Source of the DNA: Caproiciproducens galactitolivorans
Lineage (GTDB): Bacteria > Bacillota > Clostridia > Oscillospirales > Acutalibacteraceae
NCBI RefSeq assembly: GCF_026672255.1
Contig: NZ_JAPOHA010000005.1
Coordinates: 143,614-207,613, forward strand
Direction: 5' to 3'
DNA: 64,000 nucleotides
Below the pieces are notes generated by a model, which did no database searches, was not told where the DNA came from, and saw only the letters and a list, made by a program, of their open reading frames with translations. This document shows, one piece after another, positions 54,750 to 62,982 of this stretch. Numbering within the stretch: the stretch's first letter is position 1; every line of letters begins with the position of its first letter. The position numbers and the translations under genes are program-made.

Positions 54750-55928
54750 ATGGCGAATTTAACAGAAAAAAGCAAAAAGTCTTCTTTGAATATCAGGCAA
54801 TACAGTATGCTGGTTGCACTCGTTGTAATTATGGCGCTGTTTCAGGTCTTAACAAACGGTATCCTGCTGAAGCCGCAGAATGTAACGAATCTTATCCTGC
54901 AAAACAGTTATGTTATCGTTTTGGCCGTAGGCATGCTCCTGTGCATCGTCAGCAGCGGGGCGATCGATCTTTCCGTTGGATCGGTTGTCGCCTTTATCGG
55001 AGCCCTTCTCGGCGTAATGATCGTACAGCACGGAATGAACGTTTGGCTTGCCATTGTAATCGCCCTGCTTGTTGGCGCGCTCATAGGCGTTTGGCAGGGA
55101 TTTTGGATTGCATATGTGAGAATACCGGCATTTATTGTGACCTTGGCCGGTATGATGATCTTCCGCGGACTGACGCAGTATGTACTGCAGGGGATGACCC
55201 TTACGCCTTTTCCAAAAGAATTTTTGGCAATTACTTCCGGCTTCCTGCCCAATATTGGCGGCGGTGAACTGAATCTGACAGCCTTTCTTTTGGGAGCGGC
55301 CTGTATCGTGATTTATATCCTGTCGGAAATCAAAAAACTGCAAAGTAAAAAGAAGCGCGGTTTCAGCCTTCCTTCCGCCGGCGCGTTCTGGGGTAAAATT
55401 GTACTTGTCGCGGCAGCAATCGCCCTGTTTACCATTTGGCTTGCCTTTTATAAAGGCATTCCGATTCTGCTTGTTATTCTGCTGATTCTTGTGGTCGTTT
55501 ACTCCTTTTATACAAGCAAGACGGTACCCGGCAGGCATCTTTATGCAATGGGCGGCAATGAAAAAGCGGCTGTTCTGTCCGGTATCAACACCAAAAAAGC
55601 TTTGTTCTATACGTTTGTAAACATGGGTGTTCTGGCTGCTCTGGGCGGAATCGTATTTACTTCCCGTCTGCAGGCCGCGACTCCCACGGCCGGCCAGGGC
55701 TTTGAAATGGATGCCATCGCGGCGTGCTACATCGGCGGCGCTTCCGCAATGGGCGGCAGCGGTACGATTGTCGGCGCAGTGATTGGTGCGCTTGTAATGG
55801 GAGTACTGAATAACGGATTGTCCATTATGGGCGTTGGCAGTGATATTACCCAAACAATCAAGGGCCTTGTGCTTTTAGCTGCCGTAATATTTGATGTTGT
55901 TTCAAAGAAAAAGGCGGAACAAGCCTAA
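54750..55928 (+). CDS. mmsB: Multiple-monosaccharide ABC transporter permease
   Basis: A 392-residue permease with about ten hydrophobic segments. It has the family stretch CIVSSGAIDLSVGSVVAFIGAL near residue 67, and YAMGGNEKAAVLSGINTKKA and IGGASAMGGSGTIVGAVIGALV near the end. It is longer than RbsC/AraH types, as expected for MmsB/GguB. It completes the ChvE-MmsA-MmsB importer. Confidence 0.92.
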   Translation: MANLTEKSKKSSLNIRQYSMLVALVVIMALFQVLTNGILLKPQNVTNLILQNSYVIVLAVGMLLCIVSSGAIDLSVGSVVAFIGALLGVMIVQHGMNVWLAIVIALLVGALIGVWQGFWIAYVRIPAFIVTLAGMMIFRGLTQYVLQGMTLTPFPKEFLAITSGFLPNIGGGELNLTAFLLGAACIVIYILSEIKKLQSKKKRGFSLPSAGAFWGKIVLVAAAIALFTIWLAFYKGIPILLVILLILVVVYSFYTSKTVPGRHLYAMGGNEKAAVLSGINTKKALFYTFVNMGVLAALGGIVFTSRLQAATPTAGQGFEMDAIAACYIGGASAMGGSGTIVGAVIGALVMGVLNNGLSIMGVGSDITQTIKGLVLLAAVIFDVVSKKKAEQA

Positions 55929-56036
55929 GTTAAGAGGAAAATTTTGGTTTCAGGGAAAGTGCAGGTCTCTTCGGTACTTTTTCTGAACCCGGAGTTGGGC
56001 CTCGTTTATAAATTAAAAAATACGGAAAGGACATGT

Positions 56037-56672
56037 ATGTTGACGATTTATCCTATTCAATGCGATCGTTTTTTACAATATGGCCGGGTTTTAAAAGGGT
56101 ATGACTGTAATGATCTTCTGCGGAAAATGGAGGAGACGCCGCTGCCGAAAGATCATACGATTTACATACCTTCCGACCCGGAAATGGAAAAACTGAAAAT
56201 TTTCAGCGAACTGCAAAACCGCGGATTTGGCGGTATGCCGCTTCAATTGGGTTACTGCAACGGCTTCAATGGGAAACTTGACGCGGTGGAGTACCACCGC
56301 AGTTCAGAAATAAATATCGCCGTTTCGGACCTTATCCTGCTGGTCGGTTCCCAGCACGATCTGAAGCTTCCGGACTTTACTTACGATACTTCCCGGATAG
56401 AAGCATTTTTGGTACCGGCCGGCTGTGTTGTGGAACTGTATGCGACAACGCTGCATTACGCGCCGTGCAATGCGGATAACAGCGGATTTCGCGACGTTGT
56501 TGTTCTTCCGCGCGGAACAAACCGGCCGCTTGAGCATTCTATTATCAAAGAATTTGAAGATAAACTTTTATTTGCAAAAAATAAATGGCTGATTGCACAT
56601 CCGGAATCCGGTTTGGATAAAGACGGCGCGTATATTGGATTAACGGGGCAAAACATCACGTTAGGTGAATAA
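56037..56672 (+). CDS. DUF4867 family protein
   Basis: A 211-residue protein with a cupin-like pattern: IYIPSDPEMEKLKIFSELQ, GGMPLQLGYCNGFNGKLDAVEYHRSSEIN, VPAGCVVELYATTLHYAPC, VVVLPRGTN. DUF4867 proteins usually sit in sugar-catabolic operons with FucI-like isomerases and sugar kinases; the role is not established, but an epimerase/isomerase of the cupin type is plausible. ATG 56037 follows GGAAAGGACATG. The frame is open back to 55944 but without a credible site there. Confidence 0.75.
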   Translation: MLTIYPIQCDRFLQYGRVLKGYDCNDLLRKMEETPLPKDHTIYIPSDPEMEKLKIFSELQNRGFGGMPLQLGYCNGFNGKLDAVEYHRSSEINIAVSDLILLVGSQHDLKLPDFTYDTSRIEAFLVPAGCVVELYATTLHYAPCNADNSGFRDVVVLPRGTNRPLEHSIIKEFEDKLLFAKNKWLIAHPESGLDKDGAYIGLTGQNITLGE

Positions 56673-56690
56673 CTGAACGGAGGTTTCGTT

Positions 56691-58208
56691 ATGGGAAATC
56701 AATGCGTATTGGGTTTGGATATCGGCACGTCCGGCTGTAAAATTCTCGCGTTCAGCGATACGGGAGAAATATTACAGTCTGTCGTGGAGGAATATCCCTG
56801 TTTTACACCTCGGGAAGGGTGGTCCGAGCAGAATCCGGAAGACTGGTGGAACGGTGTGCAGGCGGGACTTAAAAAGATGATACCGATGCTTGGCGGAAAA
56901 ACGATTTCCGCAGTGGGCTTTTCCGGTCAGATGCATGGTATGGTCGCGCTGGATGAGCACTTACAAGTGGTTCGGCGGGCGATTTTGTGGAATGATCAGC
57001 GCACGGGCAAACAATGCGATGAAATCACGGAAATGGCCGGCGGGATAGATGGGCTGCTTTCCGTCACAAATAACCGGATGCTTACGGGGTATACCGGCGG
57101 AAAAATCCTTTGGATGAAGGAAAATGAGCCGGAGAACTATTCGAAAACGAAAGTGATTATGAACCCAAAGGATTATATACGCTTTAAACTTTCCGGCGCA
57201 ATCGCCACGGATGTTTCGGATGCTTCCGGCACCGGCCTTTTTAATGTGAAAGAGCGCCGATGGGCAACGGAATTGATTCGCAAAATCGGATTAAACCCGG
57301 ATATTTTCCCGAAGGTTGTGGAATCCACAGACGCGGCGGGTAATGTTTCCAGGGAAGCCGCGGCGTTAACCGGAATCCCGGAGGGAACGGTTGTCGCGGG
57401 GGGCGGCGGGGACGCCGTTATTTCCACAACCGGGCTGGGACTGATTAAGCCCGGCCGTATCGGTATCACGCTTGGAACTTCGGGCGTTGCGGCCATGGGG
57501 CTTTCGGCTTTTCTTCCGAATCCGAACGGGATGCTTCAGGTTTTCTGCGGGAACGCGCCGGGTTCCTACAGCGCGATGGGCGTTACCCTTTCCGCCGCGG
57601 GAGCGTATCAGTGGTTCCGCAATGCCCTTGGCGATTATGAAATGGAGAAGGCGAAACAGTCCGGAAAAAGTGCATTCCGTCTGCTGGATGAGGAAGCGGC
57701 TGCGGTTCCTCCCGGCTCGGACGGCTTAATTTTTCTGCCGTATTTGACCGGGGAACGCGCGCCGATAAACGATCCAAATGCCAAAGGCGCTTTTCTGGGA
57801 TTAACCGCAAGACACAGCAAAGGTCATTTTGCCCGTGCCGTGCTGGAGGGCGTGGCTTTCTCATTAAAGCAGGTTTACGATTTAATGATGAGCGGAAACA
57901 TGGATATTATATCGGATGAAATCGTTCTGGCGGGCGGCGGTGCGAACAGCCCTCTCTGGCGCCAGATTTTTGCCGACGTGTTTAATCTGCCGGTGCGTAC
58001 CGTTTACGGCAGCGCGGAGGGAGGTTCGTTCGGCGCGGCTCTGGCAGCCGGGGTCACGGCGGGTATCTGGAAAAATCTTGAGGAAACCGTTCCGCTGATT
58101 AAGCAGGAAAGCAAAACGCTTCCCATCCCGCAGAATGTACCGCTCTATCAGGAACAGTATCAAAAATACATACAGTTTTACGGAGCTTTGAAATGGAGCT
58201 TTTCATGA
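56691..58208 (+). CDS. xylB: Xylulokinase (FGGY family)
   Basis: XylB phosphorylates D-xylulose to xylulose-5-phosphate. The 505-residue FGGY kinase starts VLGLDIGTSGCKILAF (ATP site). It has GFSGQMHGMVALDEHLQVV, AILWNDQRTGKQCDEI, PKDYIRFKLSG, VSDASGTGLFNV (catalytic Asp region), GGGGDAVISTTGLG and the C-terminal GGGANSPLWRQIFADVFNLPV. The match to XylB is good, but other ketopentoses are possible given the FucI-like isomerase next to it. GGAGG precedes the ATG. Confidence 0.9.
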   Translation: MGNQCVLGLDIGTSGCKILAFSDTGEILQSVVEEYPCFTPREGWSEQNPEDWWNGVQAGLKKMIPMLGGKTISAVGFSGQMHGMVALDEHLQVVRRAILWNDQRTGKQCDEITEMAGGIDGLLSVTNNRMLTGYTGGKILWMKENEPENYSKTKVIMNPKDYIRFKLSGAIATDVSDASGTGLFNVKERRWATELIRKIGLNPDIFPKVVESTDAAGNVSREAAALTGIPEGTVVAGGGGDAVISTTGLGLIKPGRIGITLGTSGVAAMGLSAFLPNPNGMLQVFCGNAPGSYSAMGVTLSAAGAYQWFRNALGDYEMEKAKQSGKSAFRLLDEEAAAVPPGSDGLIFLPYLTGERAPINDPNAKGAFLGLTARHSKGHFARAVLEGVAFSLKQVYDLMMSGNMDIISDEIVLAGGGANSPLWRQIFADVFNLPVRTVYGSAEGGSFGAALAAGVTAGIWKNLEETVPLIKQESKTLPIPQNVPLYQEQYQKYIQFYGALKWSFS

Positions 58209-58232
58209 TTCGACTAAGGAGGCCTCTATCTA

Positions 58233-59720
58233 ATGATAAAAAATATACCGGAAGTTAAGCTGGGCATGATTGCCGTAAGCCGCGACTGCTTTCTCATCTC
58301 TTTATCAGAGAAACGCAGAAAAGCGATTGCGGACAGCTATACCGCCAAGGGCGGTAAAATCTATGAAGCAAAGACAACAGTGGAAAACGAGCAGGATATG
58401 CTCAAAGCGGTGGAAGAAGTCAAGAATGCCGGATGCAACGCCCTTGTGGTGTTTCTGGGAAACTTTGGGCCGGAGACGCCGGAAACTCAGATTGCCCAGC
58501 GGTTCGGCGGCCCGGTGATGTTTGCTGCGGCTGCGGAAGAAACCGGAAAAGACTTGATTAACGGAAGGGGCGACGCATACTGCGGCATGTTGAACTGTTC
58601 CTACAACCTTGGCATGCGCCATATTCCGGCTGTGATACCGGAATATCCGGTGGGTACCGCAGACGATATCGCTAAGATGATTCAGGATTTTGTTCCGGTC
58701 GCCCGCGCTGTGATTGGCCTGCGATCTCTGAAAGTCATTACCTTCGGCCCGCGCCCGCAGGACTTTTTTGCCTGCAACGCGCCGATTCAGCCGCTTTACG
58801 ATCTTGGCATTGAAGTTCAGGAAAACTCCGAACTTGATCTGTTGGTTTCCTATAAAGCGCATGCGGGAGATAAAAGGATACAGGAAGTCGCTGCCGACAT
58901 GACGAAAGAGCTTGGGGTAAAAGGCAACCAGTATCCCGATCTGCTTCCCCGCATGGCGCAGTTTGAACTGACCCTTCTCGACTGGGCGGAACAGAACAGG
59001 GGTTCCCGCGACTATGTTGTTTTTGCCGACAAATGCTGGCCGGCTTTTCCAAAGGAATTCGGTTTTGAACCATGCTATGTAAACAGCCGTCTGGCGGGGA
59101 GAGGAATTCCGGTTGCCTGTGAAGTGGATATTTACGGTGCGGTAAGCGAATATATCGGCGCCTGTGTTACAGGGGACGCGGTAACGCTGCTGGATATTAA
59201 CAACAGTGTTCCGAAGGATCTGTATGAGGAAGATATCAAGGGGAAATACAGCTATAGGCAGGAAGAAACCTTTATGGGCTTCCATTGTGGCAATACTCCT
59301 TTCTGCAAGCTTTCCAACGGTGCGGTAAAGTATCAATTGATACAGAACAGGCTGTTGGAAAACGGTCAGGAACCGGATTTTACCCGCGGTACGCTTGAGG
59401 GAGATATTGCCCCGGGACAAATTACATTCTTCCGTCTGCAAAGTACCTCCGACGCAAAGCTGACGTCGTATATTGCACAGGGTGAAATCCTGCCGGTGGC
59501 GACACGTTCTTTCGGCGGCATTGGTATCTTTGCAATTCGGGAAATGGGAAGGTTTTACCGTTATGTACTGATTGAGAAGCATTTCCCGCATCACGGTGCG
59601 GTGGCGTTCGGCCATGTCGGAAAATCCCTTTACACCCTTTTCCGTTATTTAGGATTGGAGGATATTTCCTTTAACCAGCCCCAAGCCATGCTTTATAAAA
59701 CGGAGAACCCGTTTGATTAA
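58233..59720 (+). CDS. L-fucose/L-arabinose isomerase-like enzyme
   Basis: A 495-residue protein of the FucI/AraA-like isomerase superfamily. It has VVFLGNFGPETPETQIAQRF, AAAAEETGKDLINGRGDAYC, FGPRPQDFFACNAPIQPLYD and the metal-binding ACEVDIYGA (Glu/Asp) with HCGNTPFC and FPHHGAVAFGHVG. Such enzymes convert an aldose to a ketose; the sugar is not clear. With the kinase before it, the likely route is aldopentose to ketopentose to ketopentose-phosphate. It is the last gene of the operon and of the element. Confidence 0.85.
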   Translation: MIKNIPEVKLGMIAVSRDCFLISLSEKRRKAIADSYTAKGGKIYEAKTTVENEQDMLKAVEEVKNAGCNALVVFLGNFGPETPETQIAQRFGGPVMFAAAAEETGKDLINGRGDAYCGMLNCSYNLGMRHIPAVIPEYPVGTADDIAKMIQDFVPVARAVIGLRSLKVITFGPRPQDFFACNAPIQPLYDLGIEVQENSELDLLVSYKAHAGDKRIQEVAADMTKELGVKGNQYPDLLPRMAQFELTLLDWAEQNRGSRDYVVFADKCWPAFPKEFGFEPCYVNSRLAGRGIPVACEVDIYGAVSEYIGACVTGDAVTLLDINNSVPKDLYEEDIKGKYSYRQEETFMGFHCGNTPFCKLSNGAVKYQLIQNRLLENGQEPDFTRGTLEGDIAPGQITFFRLQSTSDAKLTSYIAQGEILPVATRSFGGIGIFAIREMGRFYRYVLIEKHFPHHGAVAFGHVGKSLYTLFRYLGLEDISFNQPQAMLYKTENPFD

Positions 59721-59763
59721 TTAATTTTACATTTGTCATTTTTTCATTAATATCCCCTGATAA

Positions 59764-59803
59764 AAAACCGCCCTGTCCGTTTATTCGGACAGGGCGGTTT
59801 TCG
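59764..59803 (+). terminator. Terminator at the right end of the element's operon
   Basis: AAAACCGCCCTGTCCG pairs perfectly with CGGACAGGGCGGTTTT around a six-base loop, with a T run on the plus strand. Confidence 0.93.
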
Positions 59804-59874
59804 GCTTGTCCTTATCCGAACGCAGCATGATGAGAAGGCTTGTTCATCATAAAAATGGCTTAACAGATTTTTTA

Positions 59875-59925
59875 ATCATGTTGTTCTTATAAAGTCGCCC
59901 CGTCGGCTGCTAAGTCTTCGTGAAT
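59875..59925. other. Right junction (att-like site) of the 20.9-kb element
   Basis: On the plus strand the element ends GTTGTTCTTATAAAGTCGC then CCCG. The TC core (59903-59904; GA on the minus strand) follows, then the cotJC sequence GGCTGCTAAGTCTTCGTG. The half-site GTTGTTCTTnTnnAGTCGC is the inverted counterpart of the left end. Confidence 0.75.
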
Positions 59926-60126
59926 GTCCGTAATCGGGTCGCCTTTTACCTGTAAATATGCGGCGGTAAACGGCATGCCGGATGCGTCCGAGGGATAAAC
60001 TCCGGCCGTATGGTCGACAAAGTAAGCGTCAAATCCGCCGGCTTTGATTTGCTCTTCTGTTAAATTCCGGGTTAACTGGTGTACAATCGTACCGACCATT
60101 TCCAAATGGCCCAGTTCTTCTGTTCC
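59887..60126 (-). pseudogene. cotJC: CotJC spore-coat/Mn-catalase protein, middle part (split gene)
   Basis: Codons from 60126 downward read GTEELGHLEMVGTIVHQLTR, then GFDAYFVDHTAGVYPSDASG and MPFTAAYLQVKGDPITDIHE, then DLAA. This matches the middle of CotJC (IGTEEFAHLEM, VPFTASYIQAKGDPIADLYED in B. subtilis). After DLAA the frame runs into element sequence and stops at 59887-59889. On the other side an in-frame TAA lies three codons before GTEEL, next to a recombinase gene. The homologous part, 59903-60126, is 74 codons plus two bases, and joins in frame to the tail at 38965. Confidence 0.88.
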
Positions 60127-60135
60127 GTAAGGTTA

Positions 60136-61716
60136 TCAGTCATCCGTGCGGTTCTGCGGCAGCCGGGGAAAAAGAATCAATTCGAAACCGTCCGGCGTGC
60201 CGTTTCGCCGTGCCCGAACGGTTTTCGTATAAACGACCTTTTTTAAAACAGACTTGAGAAGCACGTTTTTTTCAGCCGGTGTTCCGCTTTGATACCGCGC
60301 GAGCACGGGTTCCGCCCGGGGCAGTTCCGCCTTGCTGCTTTGCGATTTTGCTCCTTCCATTTCGATTTGGATTTGTGAAATTCCTTTTTCCGTACAGTCC
60401 ATTTGCTCCTGAATTTTTTTCAGCCGTTCCTGAAAGATCGAGGCCGTATAGACCCCTTGTTCGAAGAACTCATAAATCCGCTCCTGCTGTTTTTCCAGTT
60501 CTTTTCGCTTGCAGATCATTTTCGCGAGGGCCTTTTTCTTGAACCCGGATTGCGGAGCATGGGAGGTTTTGGTTTCATATGTAAGCCGATAATCGGAAAG
60601 CCAGCCGCAAAGCGCAAGCAGGATTTTCTCCTCGGCGCAGTCCAAGCGGCAGCTGATGTTCCGGCAGGTGGGCGCGGGGCACATCAGCGTGGCGGAATTC
60701 TTTCCTTTCTGGGGGCGCCGCACCATTTTTCGCCCGCAGATTCCGCAGACCACCAGTCCTGCAAGGGGATTTTGTGTTTCATATTTTCGGGGGCACGGGC
60801 GGGACGGGTTTTCCCGGAGCCGCAGCTGCACCGCTTCCCATGTCTTTTCATCAATCAGCGCCGGATGCAGTCCGTCTTTTAAAATCCAATCCTCCGGTTT
60901 TGCACGCGGGCGGGTTTTCACCATTTGGCCGTCCTCCATTTTCTTCTGAACCGGGCGGGCGTTCCACCGGATTTTGCCGATATAAACCGGATTTCGAAGC
61001 ATTGTCTGGAGGGAGGCAACCGTCCAGTCCCCGCCCTTGGCAGACGGGATTTTCAGGTTGTTGAGTTTTCGGGCTATTTTGGAGATGCCGGTTTCCTCCG
61101 TGCCGCCGTCGATTGTTTTTTCCCCGAATGCATACAGGCTGAAAATGAGCTCGACAATGGGAGCCTGCTCTTCATCGGGCTGAAGGGTATATCCCCGGTC
61201 GTTTTCAATTTTGACGCGCCGGTAGCCGTACGGCGGCCTGCTTCCGTTGTATTTTCCCTCCATCACCGACGCGACGCGGCCCCGCTGCAATCGCCGGTTG
61301 ATGGTTTTGTACTCACGCCGGCTCATAAACAGGCCGAATTCAAAATACTCCTCGTCGTATTCGTTGTTCGGATCGTAGATTTTCATCGGCGTAATGATTT
61401 TGGTACCGCTGAATTTAAACGTCTGGGCGACAATCCCCTGATCAATTGTGTCGCCGCGGGCGAGACGCTCCACTTCCATAACCAGCACGCCGTCCCAGAT
61501 TCCGTGTTCCACTTCGGAAAGGAGCCGCTGCATGACCGGCCTTGCCGCGATGGTTTCACCGGATACGATTTCCCGGTAAATTTCGCGTATCTCGAATGCT
61601 TGCCGCCTGGAAAGTTCCAGCAGCGTTTTTTCGTGGCGGGCAAGCGTTTCGCCCTCGCCGCGGGCTTCTGCGTCCAAATCCGCGCGGGATTTGCGTAAAT
61701 AAAGACAATAGGGCAT
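60136..61716 (-). CDS. Large serine recombinase
   Basis: A 526-residue recombinase. The catalytic Ser is in CLYLRKSRADLDAE, followed by ELSRRQAFEIREIYREIVSG, VMEVERLARGDTIDQG and the recombinase domain with PPYGYRR and ARKLNNLKIPSAKGGDW. A zinc ribbon (CGICGRKM, with later CPAPTC) and a coiled-coil C terminus follow. ATG 61716 is chosen because GGAGG lies eight bases upstream; a TTG at 61731 overlaps that site. It differs clearly from the enzyme at 49117. Its stop is ten bases from the cotJC break, as expected for an integrase next to its own att site. Confidence 0.92.
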   Translation of the reverse strand: MPYCLYLRKSRADLDAEARGEGETLARHEKTLLELSRRQAFEIREIYREIVSGETIAARPVMQRLLSEVEHGIWDGVLVMEVERLARGDTIDQGIVAQTFKFSGTKIITPMKIYDPNNEYDEEYFEFGLFMSRREYKTINRRLQRGRVASVMEGKYNGSRPPYGYRRVKIENDRGYTLQPDEEQAPIVELIFSLYAFGEKTIDGGTEETGISKIARKLNNLKIPSAKGGDWTVASLQTMLRNPVYIGKIRWNARPVQKKMEDGQMVKTRPRAKPEDWILKDGLHPALIDEKTWEAVQLRLRENPSRPCPRKYETQNPLAGLVVCGICGRKMVRRPQKGKNSATLMCPAPTCRNISCRLDCAEEKILLALCGWLSDYRLTYETKTSHAPQSGFKKKALAKMICKRKELEKQQERIYEFFEQGVYTASIFQERLKKIQEQMDCTEKGISQIQIEMEGAKSQSSKAELPRAEPVLARYQSGTPAEKNVLLKSVLKKVVYTKTVRARRNGTPDGFELILFPRLPQNRTDD

Positions 61717-61779
61717 TTTTTTCGCCTCCAAAAGAGAATGGTGTCATAGGACAATTCCCGGAACGAATACATATGCAGC

Positions 61780-61971
61780 GTGGTGATGATGATGCTTGCG
61801 GAAATTCCGGTTGAAGGGGAAATTGTAAAAGAATATTCCATTTCCGAAACGCGGGTTCTTTTCAGCAGCGCGGCCTGCGCGGACAATACCCCGGAGGATG
61901 ACCGCCGGATTTTAAATCAGGCGGCGCAGGCTTCGTTAAACATCTTTTTGAAGAATCAAAACAGGGAATAA
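61780..61971 (+). CDS. Small recombinase-associated protein, unknown function
   Basis: A 63-residue ORF with EGEIVKEYSISETRVLFSSA and DNTPEDDRRILNQAAQASL. Short proteins with an EYxIGxTxIxI...xxTPEDVxxIL pattern are, from memory, common beside clostridial serine recombinases; no function is known to me. It is divergent from the recombinase, sharing a 63-bp region. The start (GTG 61780 or one of three ATGs just after) is uncertain. GA-rich spacing before them gives only a weak ribosome-binding site. Confidence 0.55.
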   Translation: MVMMMLAEIPVEGEIVKEYSISETRVLFSSAACADNTPEDDRRILNQAAQASLNIFLKNQNRE

Positions 61972-61993
61972 GGAAACCGTTTTATGTATATGG

Positions 61994-62025
61994 AAAAAGC
62001 GCCTGCCGAATGAATCAGCAGGCGC
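61994..62025 (-). terminator. Terminator of the minus-strand secreted-protein unit
   Basis: GCGCCTGC (61999-62006) pairs with GCAGGCGC (62018-62025). On the minus strand it is followed by five Ts. It lies after the gene ending at 62162. Confidence 0.8.
62003..62025. repeat. Direct repeat copy 1 flanking the secreted-protein unit
   Basis: CTGCCGAATGAATCA-G-CAGGCGC; the same sequence without the central G recurs at 63955-63976, on the other side of the two minus-strand genes. Confidence 0.8.
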
Positions 62026-62161
62026 CGATTAAATTTGCCACTCAGTATGGTTGATATCAGGAGGAAGATGCAGAATCAAAAGTCTTTTGGCCATACTGGT
62101 AAGTTTGTTGCGGTGACTGTCAGCCATTTAGATTGTCGAAAAATTCAGCAAAATTAATATG

Positions 62162-62959
62162 CTATGCAGATATTTTAAAAAATTTAGTTTCTGCATCGTA
62201 AGCCTCCTGATCCCCGCTTGGATAAGTATAACGAATCGTATAGGTGGCTACAATTTGATTTCCATCTCGATTGTAACTGCGGAATAAAATTTTGTCTTCG
62301 GAAATGTTGGTATCCAATTTTTTCTTCTGCTCAATATATTTCTGTACCTGAGCGTCTAATTGTTGTTTATGTGCTTGAGTAATTGGATGGTCTGCATCAA
62401 CGTTACAATAATTCACATTGATACTGGCGATGCTTCCGTCGGGATTGATTCGCGCCGTAATACTATCGGAGACATCCTGATCAACTTTTCTCCCCATGAG
62501 AATATGATAGCACCCACGGATAAAAGAATTTTTATCGACTATAAAATCATTACTGTTAGGAACCGTATCTTTAATGGCTTTTTTTAGGATCGTTAACGAA
62601 TCGATTTTCTCTAAGGTAGAGATTTTTCTGCCCTGATTTGATTCCTCATCTTTCCAATTTTCCCAAAATGTTGTAAGGCGGTTTTGGTCGTCGATCATAT
62701 AGACGTTTTTGCTGGAATCTCGGTAGTAATTTTCTGTTTTTTCTCCTAAATCATCGGTGCTGATACCAAAATCCGATGCAACTGTAGTTTTATCTACCTT
62801 AGTTACAGGAACCTTACTTTGCATAGTAATATAATTGTGATTTCTTGCTTGTTGTAACAACTGGTTTTTAGGATTTTGTACCGCTGAAGCGGAGAAACTT
62901 GCTATTGTTATAGTAATGCAAATAGTTGAAGCTACAGCACATAGTAATTTTTTGTTCAT
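62162..62959 (-). CDS. Secreted protein of unknown function
   Basis: A 265-residue protein with a signal peptide (KKLLCAVASTICITITIASF, cleavage near SASA). The mature part is hydrophilic, with NHNYITMQSKVPVTKVDKTT near residue 42, SFIRGCYHILMGRKVDQDVS near residue 145 and a C-terminal YTIRYTYPSGDQEAYDAET. There is no recognised domain and no anchor. GAAAGGATG precedes the ATG. It follows a caspase/CHAT-like gene by 23 bases on the same strand and probably forms a unit with it. The A+T content is higher than in neighbouring regions. Confidence 0.7.
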   Translation of the reverse strand: MNKKLLCAVASTICITITIASFSASAVQNPKNQLLQQARNHNYITMQSKVPVTKVDKTTVASDFGISTDDLGEKTENYYRDSSKNVYMIDDQNRLTTFWENWKDEESNQGRKISTLEKIDSLTILKKAIKDTVPNSNDFIVDKNSFIRGCYHILMGRKVDQDVSDSITARINPDGSIASINVNYCNVDADHPITQAHKQQLDAQVQKYIEQKKKLDTNISEDKILFRSYNRDGNQIVATYTIRYTYPSGDQEAYDAETKFFKISA

Positions 62960-62982
62960 AATCAGTCATCCTTTCAAAAAAA

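Larger units (their letters stand above)
38968..59904. mobile_element. 20.9-kb intervening element carrying sugar genes, inserted in cotJC
   Basis: The segment separates two in-frame pieces of one minus-strand cotJC gene. Both ends carry a TC/GA core and related half-sites, which share the pattern GTTGTTCTTnTnnAGTCGC read toward the core. Joined, the ends give a 48-bp near-palindrome centred on GA, the expected shape of an attP for a large serine recombinase. The joined gene ends encode EDLAA-EQKAR without a frame change. Cargo is two sugar ABC importers, regulators and sugar-converting enzymes. One large serine recombinase (49117-50670) lies near the middle. There is no transposase, relaxase or phage structural gene. 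Confidence 0.75.

Noticed and set aside
58305..59615. A 436-codon minus-strand open frame opposite the isomerase gene
   Set aside because: The plus-strand isomerase has clear family motifs, terminator and operon context; the antisense frame has none.
38966..59904. Transposon insertion with a 5-bp GCAGC target duplication
   Set aside because: GCAGC flanks both junctions, but there is no DDE transposase inside, and the symmetric half-sites around GA fit serine-recombinase att sites better.
59887..60105. A small free-standing 72-codon gene
   Set aside because: It starts in the middle of the CotJC fold and ends in element sequence, so it is a gene fragment and not an independent gene.
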